DNA of 64,000 bases, taken from the NCBI GenBank assembly GCA_014650475.1, contig BMVA01000005.1, positions 180,079 through 244,078 on the forward strand. The letters are read 5' to 3'. Shown in pieces: positions 34,537-43,077 of the stretch. The position numbers and the translations under genes were made by a program. Position 1 is the stretch's first letter, and every line of letters starts with the position of its first letter. This DNA comes from Streptomyces albogriseolus. GTDB lineage: Bacteria; Actinomycetota; Actinomycetes; Streptomycetales; Streptomycetaceae. The notes under the pieces were generated by a model. That model worked only from the letters and a program-made list of their open reading frames with translations, searched no databases and was not told the DNA's origin.

Positions 34537-34806
34537 GTGGCGATGATGTTCTGGTACGACCACGACGTCAGTGGATGGGGCTGGTTCGCGATGTCGGCCG
34601 GCATGATCCTGTTCTGGGCACTGATCATCACCGTTGTCGTGCTGCTCGTCCGTGCTCTCAACAGCCCTCACGAGCACACCCACACCCCCGTCGCGCCCAC
34701 GCCCGAGGACATCCTCCGGGAGCGGCTGGCCCGTGGGGAGATCAACGAGGAGGAGTACCGGCGGCGCCTGAACGCACTGCACGCCGGCCCTGCCGCCAAA
34801 ACCTGA
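34537..34806 (+). CDS. SHOCT-domain small membrane protein
   Basis: This 89-aa protein has one membrane segment (about 17-40, SAGMILFWALIITVVVLLVRAL), a His-rich linker (SPHEHTHTPV) and a C-terminal SHOCT motif (EDILRERLARGEINEEEYRRRLNAL). SHOCT domains are short oligomerisation or membrane-association modules. GTG 34537 or ATG 34543 can start it (AGGTGA upstream). It lies before the psp operon, separated by about 190 bp; the His cluster could bind metal, though this is only a possibility. Confidence 0.8.
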   Translation: MAMMFWYDHDVSGWGWFAMSAGMILFWALIITVVVLLVRALNSPHEHTHTPVAPTPEDILRERLARGEINEEEYRRRLNALHAGPAAKT

Positions 34807-34996
34807 AACCCGCTGTGATCGCCATCCCGGGCGGGCGGACCTGCCGGGCCGGGAGCGTGGCCGGACAATGGAAGAACCATGGTCGGGGCTGTGGCCTGCT
34901 GCGGCGGACGCCGTCGCGCACGACGGGCCCGCGAACGGCCCGGCCGGTCTCTCCCGCATCACCCGGCACGGGAGAGGCGAGAGGAAGGCGGTCGTC

Positions 34997-35773
34997 ATGA
35001 CCAGCATCACTCACCGCATCGCCACCCTGTTCCGGATCAAGGCCGACAAGGCGCTGGACCGGGCCGAAGACCCGCGTGAAGTCCTGGACTACTCCTACGA
35101 GCAGCAGCTTCAGATGCTGCAGAGGGTGCGACGTGGCGTGGCCGATGTGTCGACCAGCCGCAAGCGCGTCGAGCTGCAGGTGAACCAGTTGCAGCAGTCC
35201 ACGGGCAAGCTCCAGGACCAGGCGCAGCAGGCGCTCGCGGCCGGCCGTGAGGACCTGGCCCGTGAGGCGCTCACCCGCCGGACGGCCGTGGTCTCACAGA
35301 TCACCGATATGCGGGAGCAGCAGACATCCTTGCAGGCACAGGAGGAGAAGCTGACCCTGGCCGCACAGCGCCTGCAGGCGAAGGTCGACTCGTTCCGCAC
35401 CCGCAAGGAGACGATCAAGGCCACCTACACCGCGGCGGAGGCTCAGACCAGGATCACCGAGGCGGTCACCGGCATCGGCGAGGAGCTGGGTGACGTGGGC
35501 CTGGCCACGCAGCGCGCCCAGGACAAGACGGAGCAGATGCAGGCCCGCGCCGGTGCGCTGGACGAGCTGATCGCCTCCGGGGCGCTGGAGGACGCCACTC
35601 TGCCGGCCGGGCGTGACGACATCCAGGCCGAGCTCGAGCGTGTGAGCGCGGGGCAGGACGTGGAGATCGAACTGGCCCGCATGAAGGCACAGCTCCCGGC
35701 CGCCTCCACAGCCGCGGCAGTGGAGGGTCCGCAGGCCCCGAAGAACCCGCCGGACCAGGAGGCGACCTCATGA
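34997..35773 (+). CDS. pspA: Phage shock protein A (PspA/IM30)
   Basis: This 258-aa protein is almost entirely coiled coil (about 20-225), starting with the membrane-binding helix TSITHRIATLFRIKADKALD and the conserved EDPREVLDYSYEQQLQMLQRVR. PspA forms rods or rings on the inner membrane and protects it during envelope and proton-leak stress. ATG 34997 follows GAGGAAGG. The stop overlaps pspAA (ATGA). The C-terminus ends in a Pro/Ala-rich tail. It heads a four-gene operon pspA-pspAA-htpX-pspAB. Confidence 0.92.
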   Translation: MTSITHRIATLFRIKADKALDRAEDPREVLDYSYEQQLQMLQRVRRGVADVSTSRKRVELQVNQLQQSTGKLQDQAQQALAAGREDLAREALTRRTAVVSQITDMREQQTSLQAQEEKLTLAAQRLQAKVDSFRTRKETIKATYTAAEAQTRITEAVTGIGEELGDVGLATQRAQDKTEQMQARAGALDELIASGALEDATLPAGRDDIQAELERVSAGQDVEIELARMKAQLPAASTAAAVEGPQAPKNPPDQEATS

Positions 35774-36048
35774 TCATGCGGATTCTCGGCGAGGGCCAGT
35801 ACGAGGTCACCGACGAGCACCTGAACCGGCTCAACGAGCTGGACACCGCCCTGCAGTCGGCTGCCGACGCGGGCGACGAGGCGGCGTTCACCACCGCCCT
35901 GTCGGCCCTGCTGGACGCGGTACGCAGCCTGGGCACGCCCCTGCCGGACGAGCAGATCACGCCGTCCGACCTGGTGCTGCCCGACGCGGACACCAGCCTC
36001 GCCCAGGTACGGGCACTGCTGTCCGACGAGGGTCTGATCCCGGGGTGA
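35770..36048 (+). CDS. pspAA: PspA-associated protein PspAA
   Basis: A 92-aa protein starting MIMRILGEGQYEVTDEHLNRLNELD and ending RALLSDEGLIPG, the PspAA pattern of actinobacterial and archaeal psp operons. It should work with PspA on membrane integrity; no enzymatic motif is present. It overlaps pspA by four bases and is followed 7 bases later by htpX. Confidence 0.88.
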   Translation: MIMRILGEGQYEVTDEHLNRLNELDTALQSAADAGDEAAFTTALSALLDAVRSLGTPLPDEQITPSDLVLPDADTSLAQVRALLSDEGLIPG

Positions 36049-36055
36049 GGGCACG

Positions 36056-36970
36056 ATGCGCAGCCGTTTCGAGCCCGACCGGCAGCTGACCGCCCGGATG
36101 GCGGTCACGATGTTCCTGCTCGGGCTGGTGTACGTGGCGTTCATCGCCGCGCTGATCGTGTTGCTCAAGTCCGTCGTCCTGGTGGTCGTCATCGCCGCCG
36201 GGCTGCTGCTGGCCCAGTTCTGGTTCTCCGACCGGATCGCCCTGTACGCGATGCACGGCCGCCTCGTCACGGCCGAGGAAGAACCCCGACTGCACGGCGT
36301 GATCGACCGGCTGTGCGCCGCCGCGGACATGCCCAAACCCCAGGTGGCCGTCTCCGGGATGGACATGCCGAACGCGTTCGCCACCGGTCGCAACGCCGAC
36401 CACGCCGTCGTCTGCGTCACCGCCGGGCTCCAGCGCCGCCTGACGACCGAGGAGCTCGAAGGCGTCCTCGCCCACGAGCTCTCCCATGTCGCGCACCGTG
36501 ACGTGGCGGTGATCACCATCGCCTCGTTCCTGGGCGTGCTCGCCGGGCTCATCGTCCGCTTCGCCTTCTACTCGCAGCTGTTCGGCGGGGCCCGGCGCGA
36601 CCAGAACACCGCGGCGCTGCTCGCCCTGGTGATGGCGGTCTCCGCCCTCGTCTACGCGCTCAGCTTCCTGCTCATCCGGGCGCTGTCGCGCTACCGCGAA
36701 CTGGCCGCCGACCGCGCCGCGGCCCTGCTGACCGCGAAGCCCTCCGCCCTGGCCTCGGCTCTCACCAAGGTCAGCGGCGACGTCGCCCGTATCCCCACCC
36801 AGGACCTGCGCACCGCCCAGGCGTTCAACGCGTTCTTCTTCACCCCCGCCCTCGGTCCTGGCACGGCGGTGGCCAACCTGTTCTCCACCCACCCCAGCCT
36901 GGAACGCCGCATCGAAGCCCTCGCGGAGATCTCCGCCGAGCTGGGCGAACCGGGCAGCCGGACGCCATGA
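36056..36970 (+). CDS. htpX: HtpX-like M48 zinc membrane protease
   Basis: The 304-aa protein has two N-terminal membrane segments (about 15-35 and 38-60), the zinc site HELSHVAHRD (HExxH near residue 139), two further membrane segments (about 155-175 and 185-205) and the third ligand Glu in YRELAADRAAALL. It should degrade misfolded membrane proteins on the cytoplasmic side. THPSLERRIEALAEI near the end is the usual HtpX tail. It lies inside the psp operon, which fits a joint response to membrane stress. Confidence 0.92.
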   Translation: MRSRFEPDRQLTARMAVTMFLLGLVYVAFIAALIVLLKSVVLVVVIAAGLLLAQFWFSDRIALYAMHGRLVTAEEEPRLHGVIDRLCAAADMPKPQVAVSGMDMPNAFATGRNADHAVVCVTAGLQRRLTTEELEGVLAHELSHVAHRDVAVITIASFLGVLAGLIVRFAFYSQLFGGARRDQNTAALLALVMAVSALVYALSFLLIRALSRYRELAADRAAALLTAKPSALASALTKVSGDVARIPTQDLRTAQAFNAFFFTPALGPGTAVANLFSTHPSLERRIEALAEISAELGEPGSRTP

Positions 36971-36985
36971 GAAGGAGCTGAAACC

Positions 36986-37564
36986 GTGGGTTTCCTGGAT
37001 TCCCTGCTCGGCCGGTCCAGGCCGGTCAAGCCCGACCTGGACCAGCTCTTCGGCCTGCCCTCCGCGGCGATCACGCTGCAAGCGGCCATCGGCTTCACCC
37101 CGGCCGGTGCGGGCTCGGTGTGCTTCGCCTCCATCGAGGGCGGAGCGTTCGCCCAGGTCCAGCAGGAGGTACGGGCCCTGCTGGACGCCGACTCCGAACG
37201 ATCCGGAATGCCCGTGGAGTTCAGCCGTGACGACTACGGGTACTCATGGCTGCTCTCCCGCCGCGACCCCGACAGCTTGCCGGCTCTGGTGAGCGACCTG
37301 CACGCGGTGAACACCGCCCTGCAGGACAGCGGCTTCGGACCCCAGCTCCTGTGCTCCCTGGTCTCCTTCCGCGACGCCGAGCTGCGCCCCCTGGCACTGG
37401 TCTACCTCTACAAGCGCGGCACCTTCTACCCCTTCGCTCCACTGCCCGGCCAGAAACGCGACAACCCGCTCGAACTCCAGGTCAAGGCAGTGGTCAAGGA
37501 CGACCTGCGCATCGAGCAGGACCTGAGGCGCTGGTTCCCGCTGTGGGGCGCCCCCGGCCTGTGA
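36986..37564 (+). CDS. pspAB: PspA-associated protein PspAB
   Basis: A 192-aa soluble protein starting at GTG 36986 (AAGGAGC upstream) with MGFLDSLLGRSRPVKPDLDQLFGLPSA, and YGYSWLLSRR and LVYLYKRGTFYPFAPL in the middle. This is the PspAB family, known from actinobacterial psp operons after htpX. No catalytic motif is visible and its role in the membrane-stress complex is not established. Confidence 0.88.
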   Translation: MGFLDSLLGRSRPVKPDLDQLFGLPSAAITLQAAIGFTPAGAGSVCFASIEGGAFAQVQQEVRALLDADSERSGMPVEFSRDDYGYSWLLSRRDPDSLPALVSDLHAVNTALQDSGFGPQLLCSLVSFRDAELRPLALVYLYKRGTFYPFAPLPGQKRDNPLELQVKAVVKDDLRIEQDLRRWFPLWGAPGL

Positions 37565-37652
37565 CGGGGCCGCGACGTCATCCGCATCCGGGGAGGTGCC
37601 CCCTGGAAGCAGTGGTCGCCCGTCAGGACGACGGCAGTCCTGCGCCCCCGGG

Positions 37653-38624
37653 TCAGCGCGCCCTCCCCCGCGGCTTCAAGGGTGCGTTCGGCAGCTCCGG
37701 CGCGGGCAGGGGAGACCCGTCGTACCCCTGCACCTCGCCGAAGCGTGATCCCTTCGTCCAGTCCTCGCGAGCCTGTGCGATCTCGTCATGCGACCGTCCG
37801 ATGAAGTTCCACCACATGATGATCTCCTCGCCGAAAGGCGGACCGCCGAGGAGGATCGTGCGGGCCGGGTCGGACCCCCGGTTGGTGAGGGTGAGGGCGG
37901 TGCGGCCCGGAGCCGTGTACCCCAGGGCCGCTCGTTCCACCGGTGTGTCCTCGACGAGGACGTCGCCGGTGTCGACGAGCACCCCGTGTTCGAAGGCGGG
38001 GTCGACGTCCAGCACGAGCCTCGCGCCCGGGGAGACCGTGAGTTCCGCGCCCAGCAGCGGCGTGAACGTGCGGACCGGTGACGTCGCGCCCGCGAGGGTG
38101 CCGAGGAAGACGCGGGCCTCGCCGCCGTTCAGGGCGACCGGGTGCGGGACGTGGTGCTGGAAGTCCCGCTCCGTGCCGCGGTGTTCGTCGGGCAGCGCCA
38201 CCCACAGCTGGACGCCGTGCAGGATCGTCGTGTCCGGCGTCGAGACCTCCGAGTGGGCGATACCGTGGCCGCCGGTCATCAGATTCAGCTCGCCGGGACG
38301 GACGTAGGCGTGGCTGCCCAAGCTGTCGCGGTGCTCGATCTCCCCGCTGAACAGCCAGCTCACCGTCTGCAGACCCGTGTGCGGGTGCGGGGGGACGTTC
38401 ATGCCGCCGGTGCGGGCGACGTCCTCGGGACCGTAGTGGTCGGCGAAGCACCAGGCGCCGATGAGCGACCGGGCTCGCTGCGGCAGGGTGCGCCGCACCC
38501 GCATCGCGCGCGGGCCGCCGAGCGGCACGTCACGGGCCCCGAGGATCTCGACCTCGGCCGGACGGTCCGCCTCGGTCCCGCCGCCGCACCTCATCTCCGC
38601 CGGTCGTGTCTCCGTGTTGCTCAT
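37653..38624 (-). CDS. Pirin-family bicupin
   Basis: This 323-aa protein matches pirin: FADHYGPEDV, then PHPHTGLQTVSWLFSGEIEHRDSLG and LNLMTGGHGIAHSE, giving the His/His/Glu metal site of the N-terminal cupin; a C-terminal cupin domain ends with GGPPFGEEIIMWWNFIGRSHDEI. Bacterial pirins bind iron and some have quercetinase activity. ATG 38624 is favoured (GGGAGG 8 bases upstream). It stands alone, convergent with the psp operon. Its promoter region has an AT-rich GTTCGATATTCAAC stretch rare in this DNA, possibly an operator. Confidence 0.9.
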   Translation of the reverse strand: MSNTETRPAEMRCGGGTEADRPAEVEILGARDVPLGGPRAMRVRRTLPQRARSLIGAWCFADHYGPEDVARTGGMNVPPHPHTGLQTVSWLFSGEIEHRDSLGSHAYVRPGELNLMTGGHGIAHSEVSTPDTTILHGVQLWVALPDEHRGTERDFQHHVPHPVALNGGEARVFLGTLAGATSPVRTFTPLLGAELTVSPGARLVLDVDPAFEHGVLVDTGDVLVEDTPVERAALGYTAPGRTALTLTNRGSDPARTILLGGPPFGEEIIMWWNFIGRSHDEIAQAREDWTKGSRFGEVQGYDGSPLPAPELPNAPLKPRGRAR

Positions 38625-38758
38625 GCCGGTGCCTCCCACCGAGGACGTTCGACCTTCAAGGAAGTTCGATATTCAACATTCTCCGCACGGACGACTATAG
38701 GCCGCCGGGCGCCGCCACGCCCGCGGAAGAGCCCCGGAGACCGGAACCGCCCCGCCGT

Positions 38759-39949
38759 TCACGCCTCGGCCGGCACCGGCCTGCGCAGCAGATAGCCCGC
38801 CGCCGAGATCACCAGCGCCGCCATGCAGGCGATGAAGACCAGCCCCGCGTTCTCCAGCCCCAGCGGTTCCGTCAGCAGGCCCACCCCGATGACCGGGACC
38901 GAGATGCCGGCGTACGCCACCACGAACAGCGACGAGATCACCGCCGCCCGCCGGTCCGGAGGGGACGCCCGGCTCACCGCGGTCAGCGCCCCGCGGAACG
39001 CCAGCCCCTGGCCCACGCCGCCGACGAGCGCGCTCGGCACCACCAGCGCCAGTGAATCCCGGTGCAGGGCGCCCGCCAGCAGGGCGAGGCCCGCGAGCAG
39101 GCCGGCGCAGCCCAGCGGGAGCGACCGGCGCACCCCCACGCGGCCGACAGCCGTCTGTCCGGCGATGGAGGCGAAGAACGCCGTCGCGACGACCGCGCCG
39201 CTCACCGCGTGGTCGGTCACGCCGAGGTACCGCGCGAGGAAGGCGGGGCTGACGGAGGTGAACACCCCGAACAGGGCGAAACCCACGAACGCGGCGGTCG
39301 CCGCCGGCCCGAACACCGCCCGCACATGCGCGGGCACGCCGGGGCGCTGCGGCCGTACGGTGCGCAGCGGACGCAGGTCCCGCACGGTCTCCGGCAGCCC
39401 GAGCAGCACCGCCACCGAGCAGGCGACCAGGGTCAGGTGGACGGCGTACGGCAGGTGGAGCGGCCAGGGGGCGTACTCGGCGAGGACTCCGGCGAGCAGG
39501 GGGCCGCAGCCGAGGCCGCCCATGTTGACGGCCGTGGCGACGAACGTGGCGCGGGAGGCCCGGCCGGGCGGGGCCGACTCCATGACGTAGGCCGTGGCGG
39601 CTCCGGTGAACAGGCCGGCCGACAGGCCCGACAGGAGCCGTCCGGCGTACAGCCAGGCGATGTCGGCGGCCAGCAGGAAGCAGACGGCGCTCCCGGCCGC
39701 GCAGGCCAGGCCCCAGAGCAGGACCGGGCGTCTGCCGACGGCGTCGGAGGCGTTGCCCGCGAGCAGCAGGGCCGCGATCACCGCGAAGGCGTACACCGCG
39801 TACACGACGGTGACCGTCAGCTCGGAGAAGCCGAACTTCTCCTGGTAGAGCGGGTACAGCGGGGTCGGCAGCGTGGTGCCGGTCATGCACACCGCGAACA
39901 CGGCGCCGCCGAGCAGGCACGCGCGCCATCCGGGCCGGTCTCCGGTCAT
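38759..39949 (-). CDS. MFS transporter (12 TM, drug/sugar efflux type)
   Basis: A 396-aa transporter with about twelve hydrophobic segments and the MFS motif AGNASDAVGRRPVLLWGL after TM2. The N-terminal TMs (GGAVFAVCMTGTTLPTPLYPLYQEKFG) resemble arabinose-efflux-like DHA1 proteins. ATG 39949 begins the protein. It is divergent from the TetR gene; the operator at 40052-40081 lies between them, so this exporter may be under the same repressor. Substrate unknown. Confidence 0.85.
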   Translation of the reverse strand: MTGDRPGWRACLLGGAVFAVCMTGTTLPTPLYPLYQEKFGFSELTVTVVYAVYAFAVIAALLLAGNASDAVGRRPVLLWGLACAAGSAVCFLLAADIAWLYAGRLLSGLSAGLFTGAATAYVMESAPPGRASRATFVATAVNMGGLGCGPLLAGVLAEYAPWPLHLPYAVHLTLVACSVAVLLGLPETVRDLRPLRTVRPQRPGVPAHVRAVFGPAATAAFVGFALFGVFTSVSPAFLARYLGVTDHAVSGAVVATAFFASIAGQTAVGRVGVRRSLPLGCAGLLAGLALLAGALHRDSLALVVPSALVGGVGQGLAFRGALTAVSRASPPDRRAAVISSLFVVAYAGISVPVIGVGLLTEPLGLENAGLVFIACMAALVISAAGYLLRRPVPAEA

Positions 39950-40051
39950 GCCCCGACGCCGGCCCCGGAACGGCCGGCGGCCCGCCTCGCCACTCCGACG
40001 GCGAGGCCGTCCGGGAAGCGGGCCGCCGCCGTGATCACTCGAACACAATTT

Positions 40052-40081
40052 TGCATGCCGTGCATTTTTGCATAGCATGCA
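40052..40081. promoter_or_regulatory. TetR operator, 13-bp inverted repeat
   Basis: tgcatgccgtgca (40052-40064) and tgcatagcatgca (40069-40081), four Ts apart, form a near-perfect palindrome (11 of 13 paired) that ends 4 bp before the TetR start. It is unusually AT-rich and lies between two divergent genes, which suits control of the TetR gene and both MFS genes. Confidence 0.7.
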
Positions 40082-40085
40082 CACC

Positions 40086-40751
40086 ATGACGGGGAACGAC
40101 GCCGCGGGCGGCGGGCTGCGGGAGCGCAAGAAGCGCGCCACGCGCGCCGCGCTCGCGGAGGCGGCGGTGCGGCTGGCCGCCGAGCACGGGGCGGACCAGG
40201 TGACGGTCGAGGCGATCAGCGCCGCGGCCGGTGTGTCCGTGCGGACCTTCTTCAACTACTTCGACTCGCGCGACGACGCGTTCGTCGTCGTGGACGCGGA
40301 CGCCAGCGGACGCGTACGGCGGGCGTTCCTCGCCGCACCGCCCGGGCTTCCGCCGCTGGAGGCGCTGCGCGAGGCGCTCGCCGCCGAGCTGAGGGAGGCG
40401 GAGCGGCAGCACGAGCTGTGGAGCCTGCACGCACGCGTGCTGCGCTCCGCCCCGCATCTCCTCGTGCGCAACCTCGGCGCGCAGATGGCCGACGAGTCGG
40501 GGCTCGCCGAGGCGATCGCCCGGCGGATCCGCGCCGGGGACGACCAGGACGCCGCCGGCGCGCCGCCCGAGGACGACGCGGACCGCGCCGCTCCTGAGCT
40601 GTACCCGCGGCTGCTCGCCGCGGTCGCCGGCACGGCGGTGCGGGTGAGCGTGCAGCACTGGTGCGAACGGCCGGACGAGGTGTCCTTCGCCGGCGTGTTC
40701 CGCGAGGTGTTCGACCTGCTCGCCGCCGGTCTGCCGGCCCCGGCCCGGTAG
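40086..40751 (+). CDS. TetR-family transcriptional regulator
   Basis: This 221-aa regulator has an N-terminal TetR HTH (about 15-60, RAALAEAAVRLAAEHGADQVTVEAISAAAGVSVRTFFNYFDSRDDA) and a ligand-binding domain rich in Ala/Glu helices. ATG 40086 is chosen because ATG 40077 would lie inside the operator. It sits between a divergent DHA1-type exporter and a co-directional DHA2-type exporter 120 bp downstream, the classic layout of an efflux repressor. Confidence 0.88.
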   Translation: MTGNDAAGGGLRERKKRATRAALAEAAVRLAAEHGADQVTVEAISAAAGVSVRTFFNYFDSRDDAFVVVDADASGRVRRAFLAAPPGLPPLEALREALAAELREAERQHELWSLHARVLRSAPHLLVRNLGAQMADESGLAEAIARRIRAGDDQDAAGAPPEDDADRAAPELYPRLLAAVAGTAVRVSVQHWCERPDEVSFAGVFREVFDLLAAGLPAPAR

Positions 40752-40871
40752 GCGCCGGACCGTTCGGGGCGCCGGACCCCACGGCACACCGGCCCTCCCC
40801 TCCCCCACATCACCTCCGCCCCTTCCGGGGCGTGTTCCCGCTTGTCCCACCGATCCGTGAGAGAGACGACC

Positions 40872-42482
40872 GTGACCGCACCACAGGCGCCCGACGCGGC
40901 GCCGCCCACCGCCATGACCAACCGGCAGATACTCCAGGCCATGTCCGGGCTGATGGCCGGTATGTTCGTGGCGATCCTGGCGGGCACCGTCGTGGCCAAC
41001 GCGCTGCCGACGATCATCGCCGACCTGGGGGCGAGCCAGTCCTCCTACACCTGGGTCGTCACCGCGGAACTGCTGGCCATGACGGCGACCGTGCCGCTCT
41101 GGGGCAAGCTGTCCGACCTGTTCGACAAGAAGCTGCTGCTCCAGCTGTCGCTGGGCATGTTCGTCGTGGGCTCGCTGCTGGCGGGCTTCTCCCACGGGGT
41201 CGACCTGCTCATCTTCAGCCGTGTCGTGCAGGGCGTCGGCGCGGGCGGACTGACCGCGCTGGCCCAGGTCGTCATGGCGGCGATCATCCCGCCCCGCCGG
41301 CTCGGCAAGTACGCCGGCATCTTCGGCGCCGTGTTCGCCATCGGCACCGTCGCCGGACCGCTGGTCGGCGGTGTGCTGGTGGACACCTCCTGGCTGGGCT
41401 GGCGCTGGTGCTTCTTCATCGGCGTGCCGTTCGCGCTGCTCGCCATCGCGCTGCTGCAGCGCACCCTGCGCCTGCCGGCGGTGGTCCGCCGTGAGGCGAA
41501 GATCGACTTCCTGGGCGCCTTCCTGATCGTGGCGGGCGTCTGCGCCCTGCTGATCTGGGTGACCCTGGCGGGCAACGAGTTCGACTGGGCCTCCTGGCAG
41601 ACCGCCGCGCTCACCGGCGCCGGTGTGCTGCTGCTGGTCGCCGCGGTGTTCGTCGAGGCGCGGACGGCCGAGCCGGTCATCCCGCTGGACATCTTCCGCA
41701 ACCGCACCGTCACGCTCACCACGGTCGCCAGCCTGCTGGTCGGCGTCGCCATGTTCGGCGGCACCGTGTTCCTCTCCCAGTACTTCCAGGTGTCCCTCGG
41801 CAAGTCGCCCACCGTGGCGGGTCTGATGAGCCTGCCGATGATCTTCGGTCTGCTGGTCTCGTCGACCGTCGCGGGCCAGCTCATCAGCAAGACCGGCGTG
41901 TGGAAGCGCTACCTGGTGGCGGGCGCGGTCGTCATGACCGCCGGCCTGGGCCTGCTGTCCACGATCGACGCGGACACCTCCTTCACCCTGCTCAGCGTCT
42001 ACATGGCGGTGCTCGGCATCGGCGTCGGCATGCTGATGCAGAACCTGGTGCTGGCCGCGCAGAACGACGTCCCGGCCGGCGAGCTGGGCGCCGCGACCTC
42101 CGTGCTGTCCTTCTTCCGCAGCATGGGCGGCACCATCGGCACCAGCGTCCTGGGCGCCATCCTCGCCAACCGGGTCGCGTCCGAGATGACCAAGGGTCTG
42201 GACGCCGCGGGCATCCCCTCGGGCGGCGAGGGCGGCGGCAGCGGGGAGGGCAGCGTCCCCGACATGTCCACCCTGCCCGAGCCGGTGCGGCAGATCGTCG
42301 AGCATGCCTACGGCGTCGCCACCGCCGACCTGTTCCTCATCGCCACGCCGTGCGCGCTGCTGGCGCTGCTCACCGTGGTGTTCATCAAGGAGAAGCCGCT
42401 GAAGACGACCAGCGGCATGGAGCGCCTCGCCGAGGAGGCCGGCGCCGCGACGGACAGGGACAAGACCGTCGTCGGGAGCTGA
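40872..42482 (+). CDS. DHA2 family (14-TM) drug exporter
   Basis: A 536-aa MFS protein starting at GTG 40872, with about fourteen membrane segments. GTVVANALPTIIADLGASQS follows the first segment, the loop motif GKLSDLFDKKLLL follows TM2, and motif C is present as AIGTVAGPLVGG in TM5. This is the EmrB/QacA type of proton-driven multidrug exporter. A Gly/Ser-rich periplasmic-side loop (GEGGGSGEGS) precedes the last TM. It follows the TetR gene and ends in a very strong terminator. Confidence 0.88.
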   Translation: MTAPQAPDAAPPTAMTNRQILQAMSGLMAGMFVAILAGTVVANALPTIIADLGASQSSYTWVVTAELLAMTATVPLWGKLSDLFDKKLLLQLSLGMFVVGSLLAGFSHGVDLLIFSRVVQGVGAGGLTALAQVVMAAIIPPRRLGKYAGIFGAVFAIGTVAGPLVGGVLVDTSWLGWRWCFFIGVPFALLAIALLQRTLRLPAVVRREAKIDFLGAFLIVAGVCALLIWVTLAGNEFDWASWQTAALTGAGVLLLVAAVFVEARTAEPVIPLDIFRNRTVTLTTVASLLVGVAMFGGTVFLSQYFQVSLGKSPTVAGLMSLPMIFGLLVSSTVAGQLISKTGVWKRYLVAGAVVMTAGLGLLSTIDADTSFTLLSVYMAVLGIGVGMLMQNLVLAAQNDVPAGELGAATSVLSFFRSMGGTIGTSVLGAILANRVASEMTKGLDAAGIPSGGEGGGSGEGSVPDMSTLPEPVRQIVEHAYGVATADLFLIATPCALLALLTVVFIKEKPLKTTSGMERLAEEAGAATDRDKTVVGS

Positions 42483-42496
42483 ACCCCGTCTTCACG

Positions 42497-42540
42497 GGGC
42501 GAGCGCCCCACGGCCCGTACGGGCCGTGGGGCGCTCGCCC
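42497..42540. terminator. Perfect 22-bp palindrome, strong terminator
   Basis: A 44-base perfect palindrome (arms GGGCGAGCGCCCCACGGCCC plus GT, no loop bases in the simple fold) begins 14 bases after the exporter stop. It can fold on either strand and would end transcription from both sides. Confidence 0.7.
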
Positions 42541-42607
42541 GTTTCCGGCAGGGCGGCTCACTGACCGAGGGGCGGTTCCTCACGGCGGGAGCTGTACGTT
42601 CCGGCGA

Positions 42608-42657
42608 GGGCGGTACGGTCCACCGGGGCGGTACGGTCCTCGGGGGCGGTACGGTCC
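42608..42657. repeat. Three 18-bp tandem repeats
   Basis: gggcggtacggtcc recurs at 42608, 42626 and 42644, an exact 18-bp period with variable 4-base spacers. Confidence 0.75.
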
Positions 42658-42793
42658 GCCACGAGGCGCGCCCGGCCGGACCGCCCGCGCGGTCCGTCCC
42701 GTCCGGTGCGGGGCACTGCCGCCCGTGCACGGGCCAGGACCAGGCCTCGCGGGGACCGGAGGCCGTCGAGGCGGTCCCGTCCTTCACGCCACC

Positions 42794-42864
42794 GGTCCGT
42801 GCCGCCGCGTGGGCGGCGGCACGGACCCGGCGACGCGAAGCGGCACGGACCCGGCGACGCGACG
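42794..42864. repeat. Hairpin and two 24-bp direct repeats
   Basis: A 15-bp stem (42794-42808 with 42813-42827) overlaps two copies of a 24-bp unit beginning cggcacggacccggcgacgc (42817-42840 and 42841-42864); the copies differ only near the end. Confidence 0.7.
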
Positions 42865-42972
42865 CGGCCCGGACGCGCGGACACGGCGGGCGCCGGAGCC
42901 AGGGCGCGAACGCGCCGCCGCACCCGCCGCCGGACGCCCGTCCGGAGCCTTGTCATCGCCCGGTCACGGCGT

Positions 42973-42986
42973 GTATAACGTTGTAA
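42973..42986. promoter_or_regulatory. LacI-type operator, autoregulatory
   Basis: gtataacgttgtaa matches the palindrome TTCCAACGTTGGAA at 10 of 14 positions, including the AACGTTG centre. It lies about 92 bp upstream of the LacI-family start at 43078. Confidence 0.55.
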
Positions 42987-43077
42987 AACTTGAGCCCAGC
43001 GGCTCGGCACACGACTCAAGGTGACGGTTCCGCATCCGCACCGGCCACCGCGTCGGGCCGCTCACGAAGGGATTGCC

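Larger units (their letters stand above)
42541..42972. other. Gene-free repeat-rich spacer
   Basis: No convincing gene is visible. It holds three 18-bp tandem repeats (42608-42657), a 15-bp-stem hairpin (42794-42827) and two 24-bp direct repeats (42817-42864). A minus-strand open frame spans it but is Arg/Pro/Ala low complexity and has no family match. Confidence 0.5.

Noticed and set aside
42608-42864. Tandem repeats as a possible CRISPR array
   Set aside because: Repeat units are 14-24 bp with almost no unique spacers and no cas genes, so they do not fit a CRISPR array.
42558-43019. Minus-strand 153-codon frame with DRTAPx-type repeats
   Set aside because: It is Arg/Pro/Ala low complexity, runs into the LacI promoter and has no family match. 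Kept only as a repeat observation.
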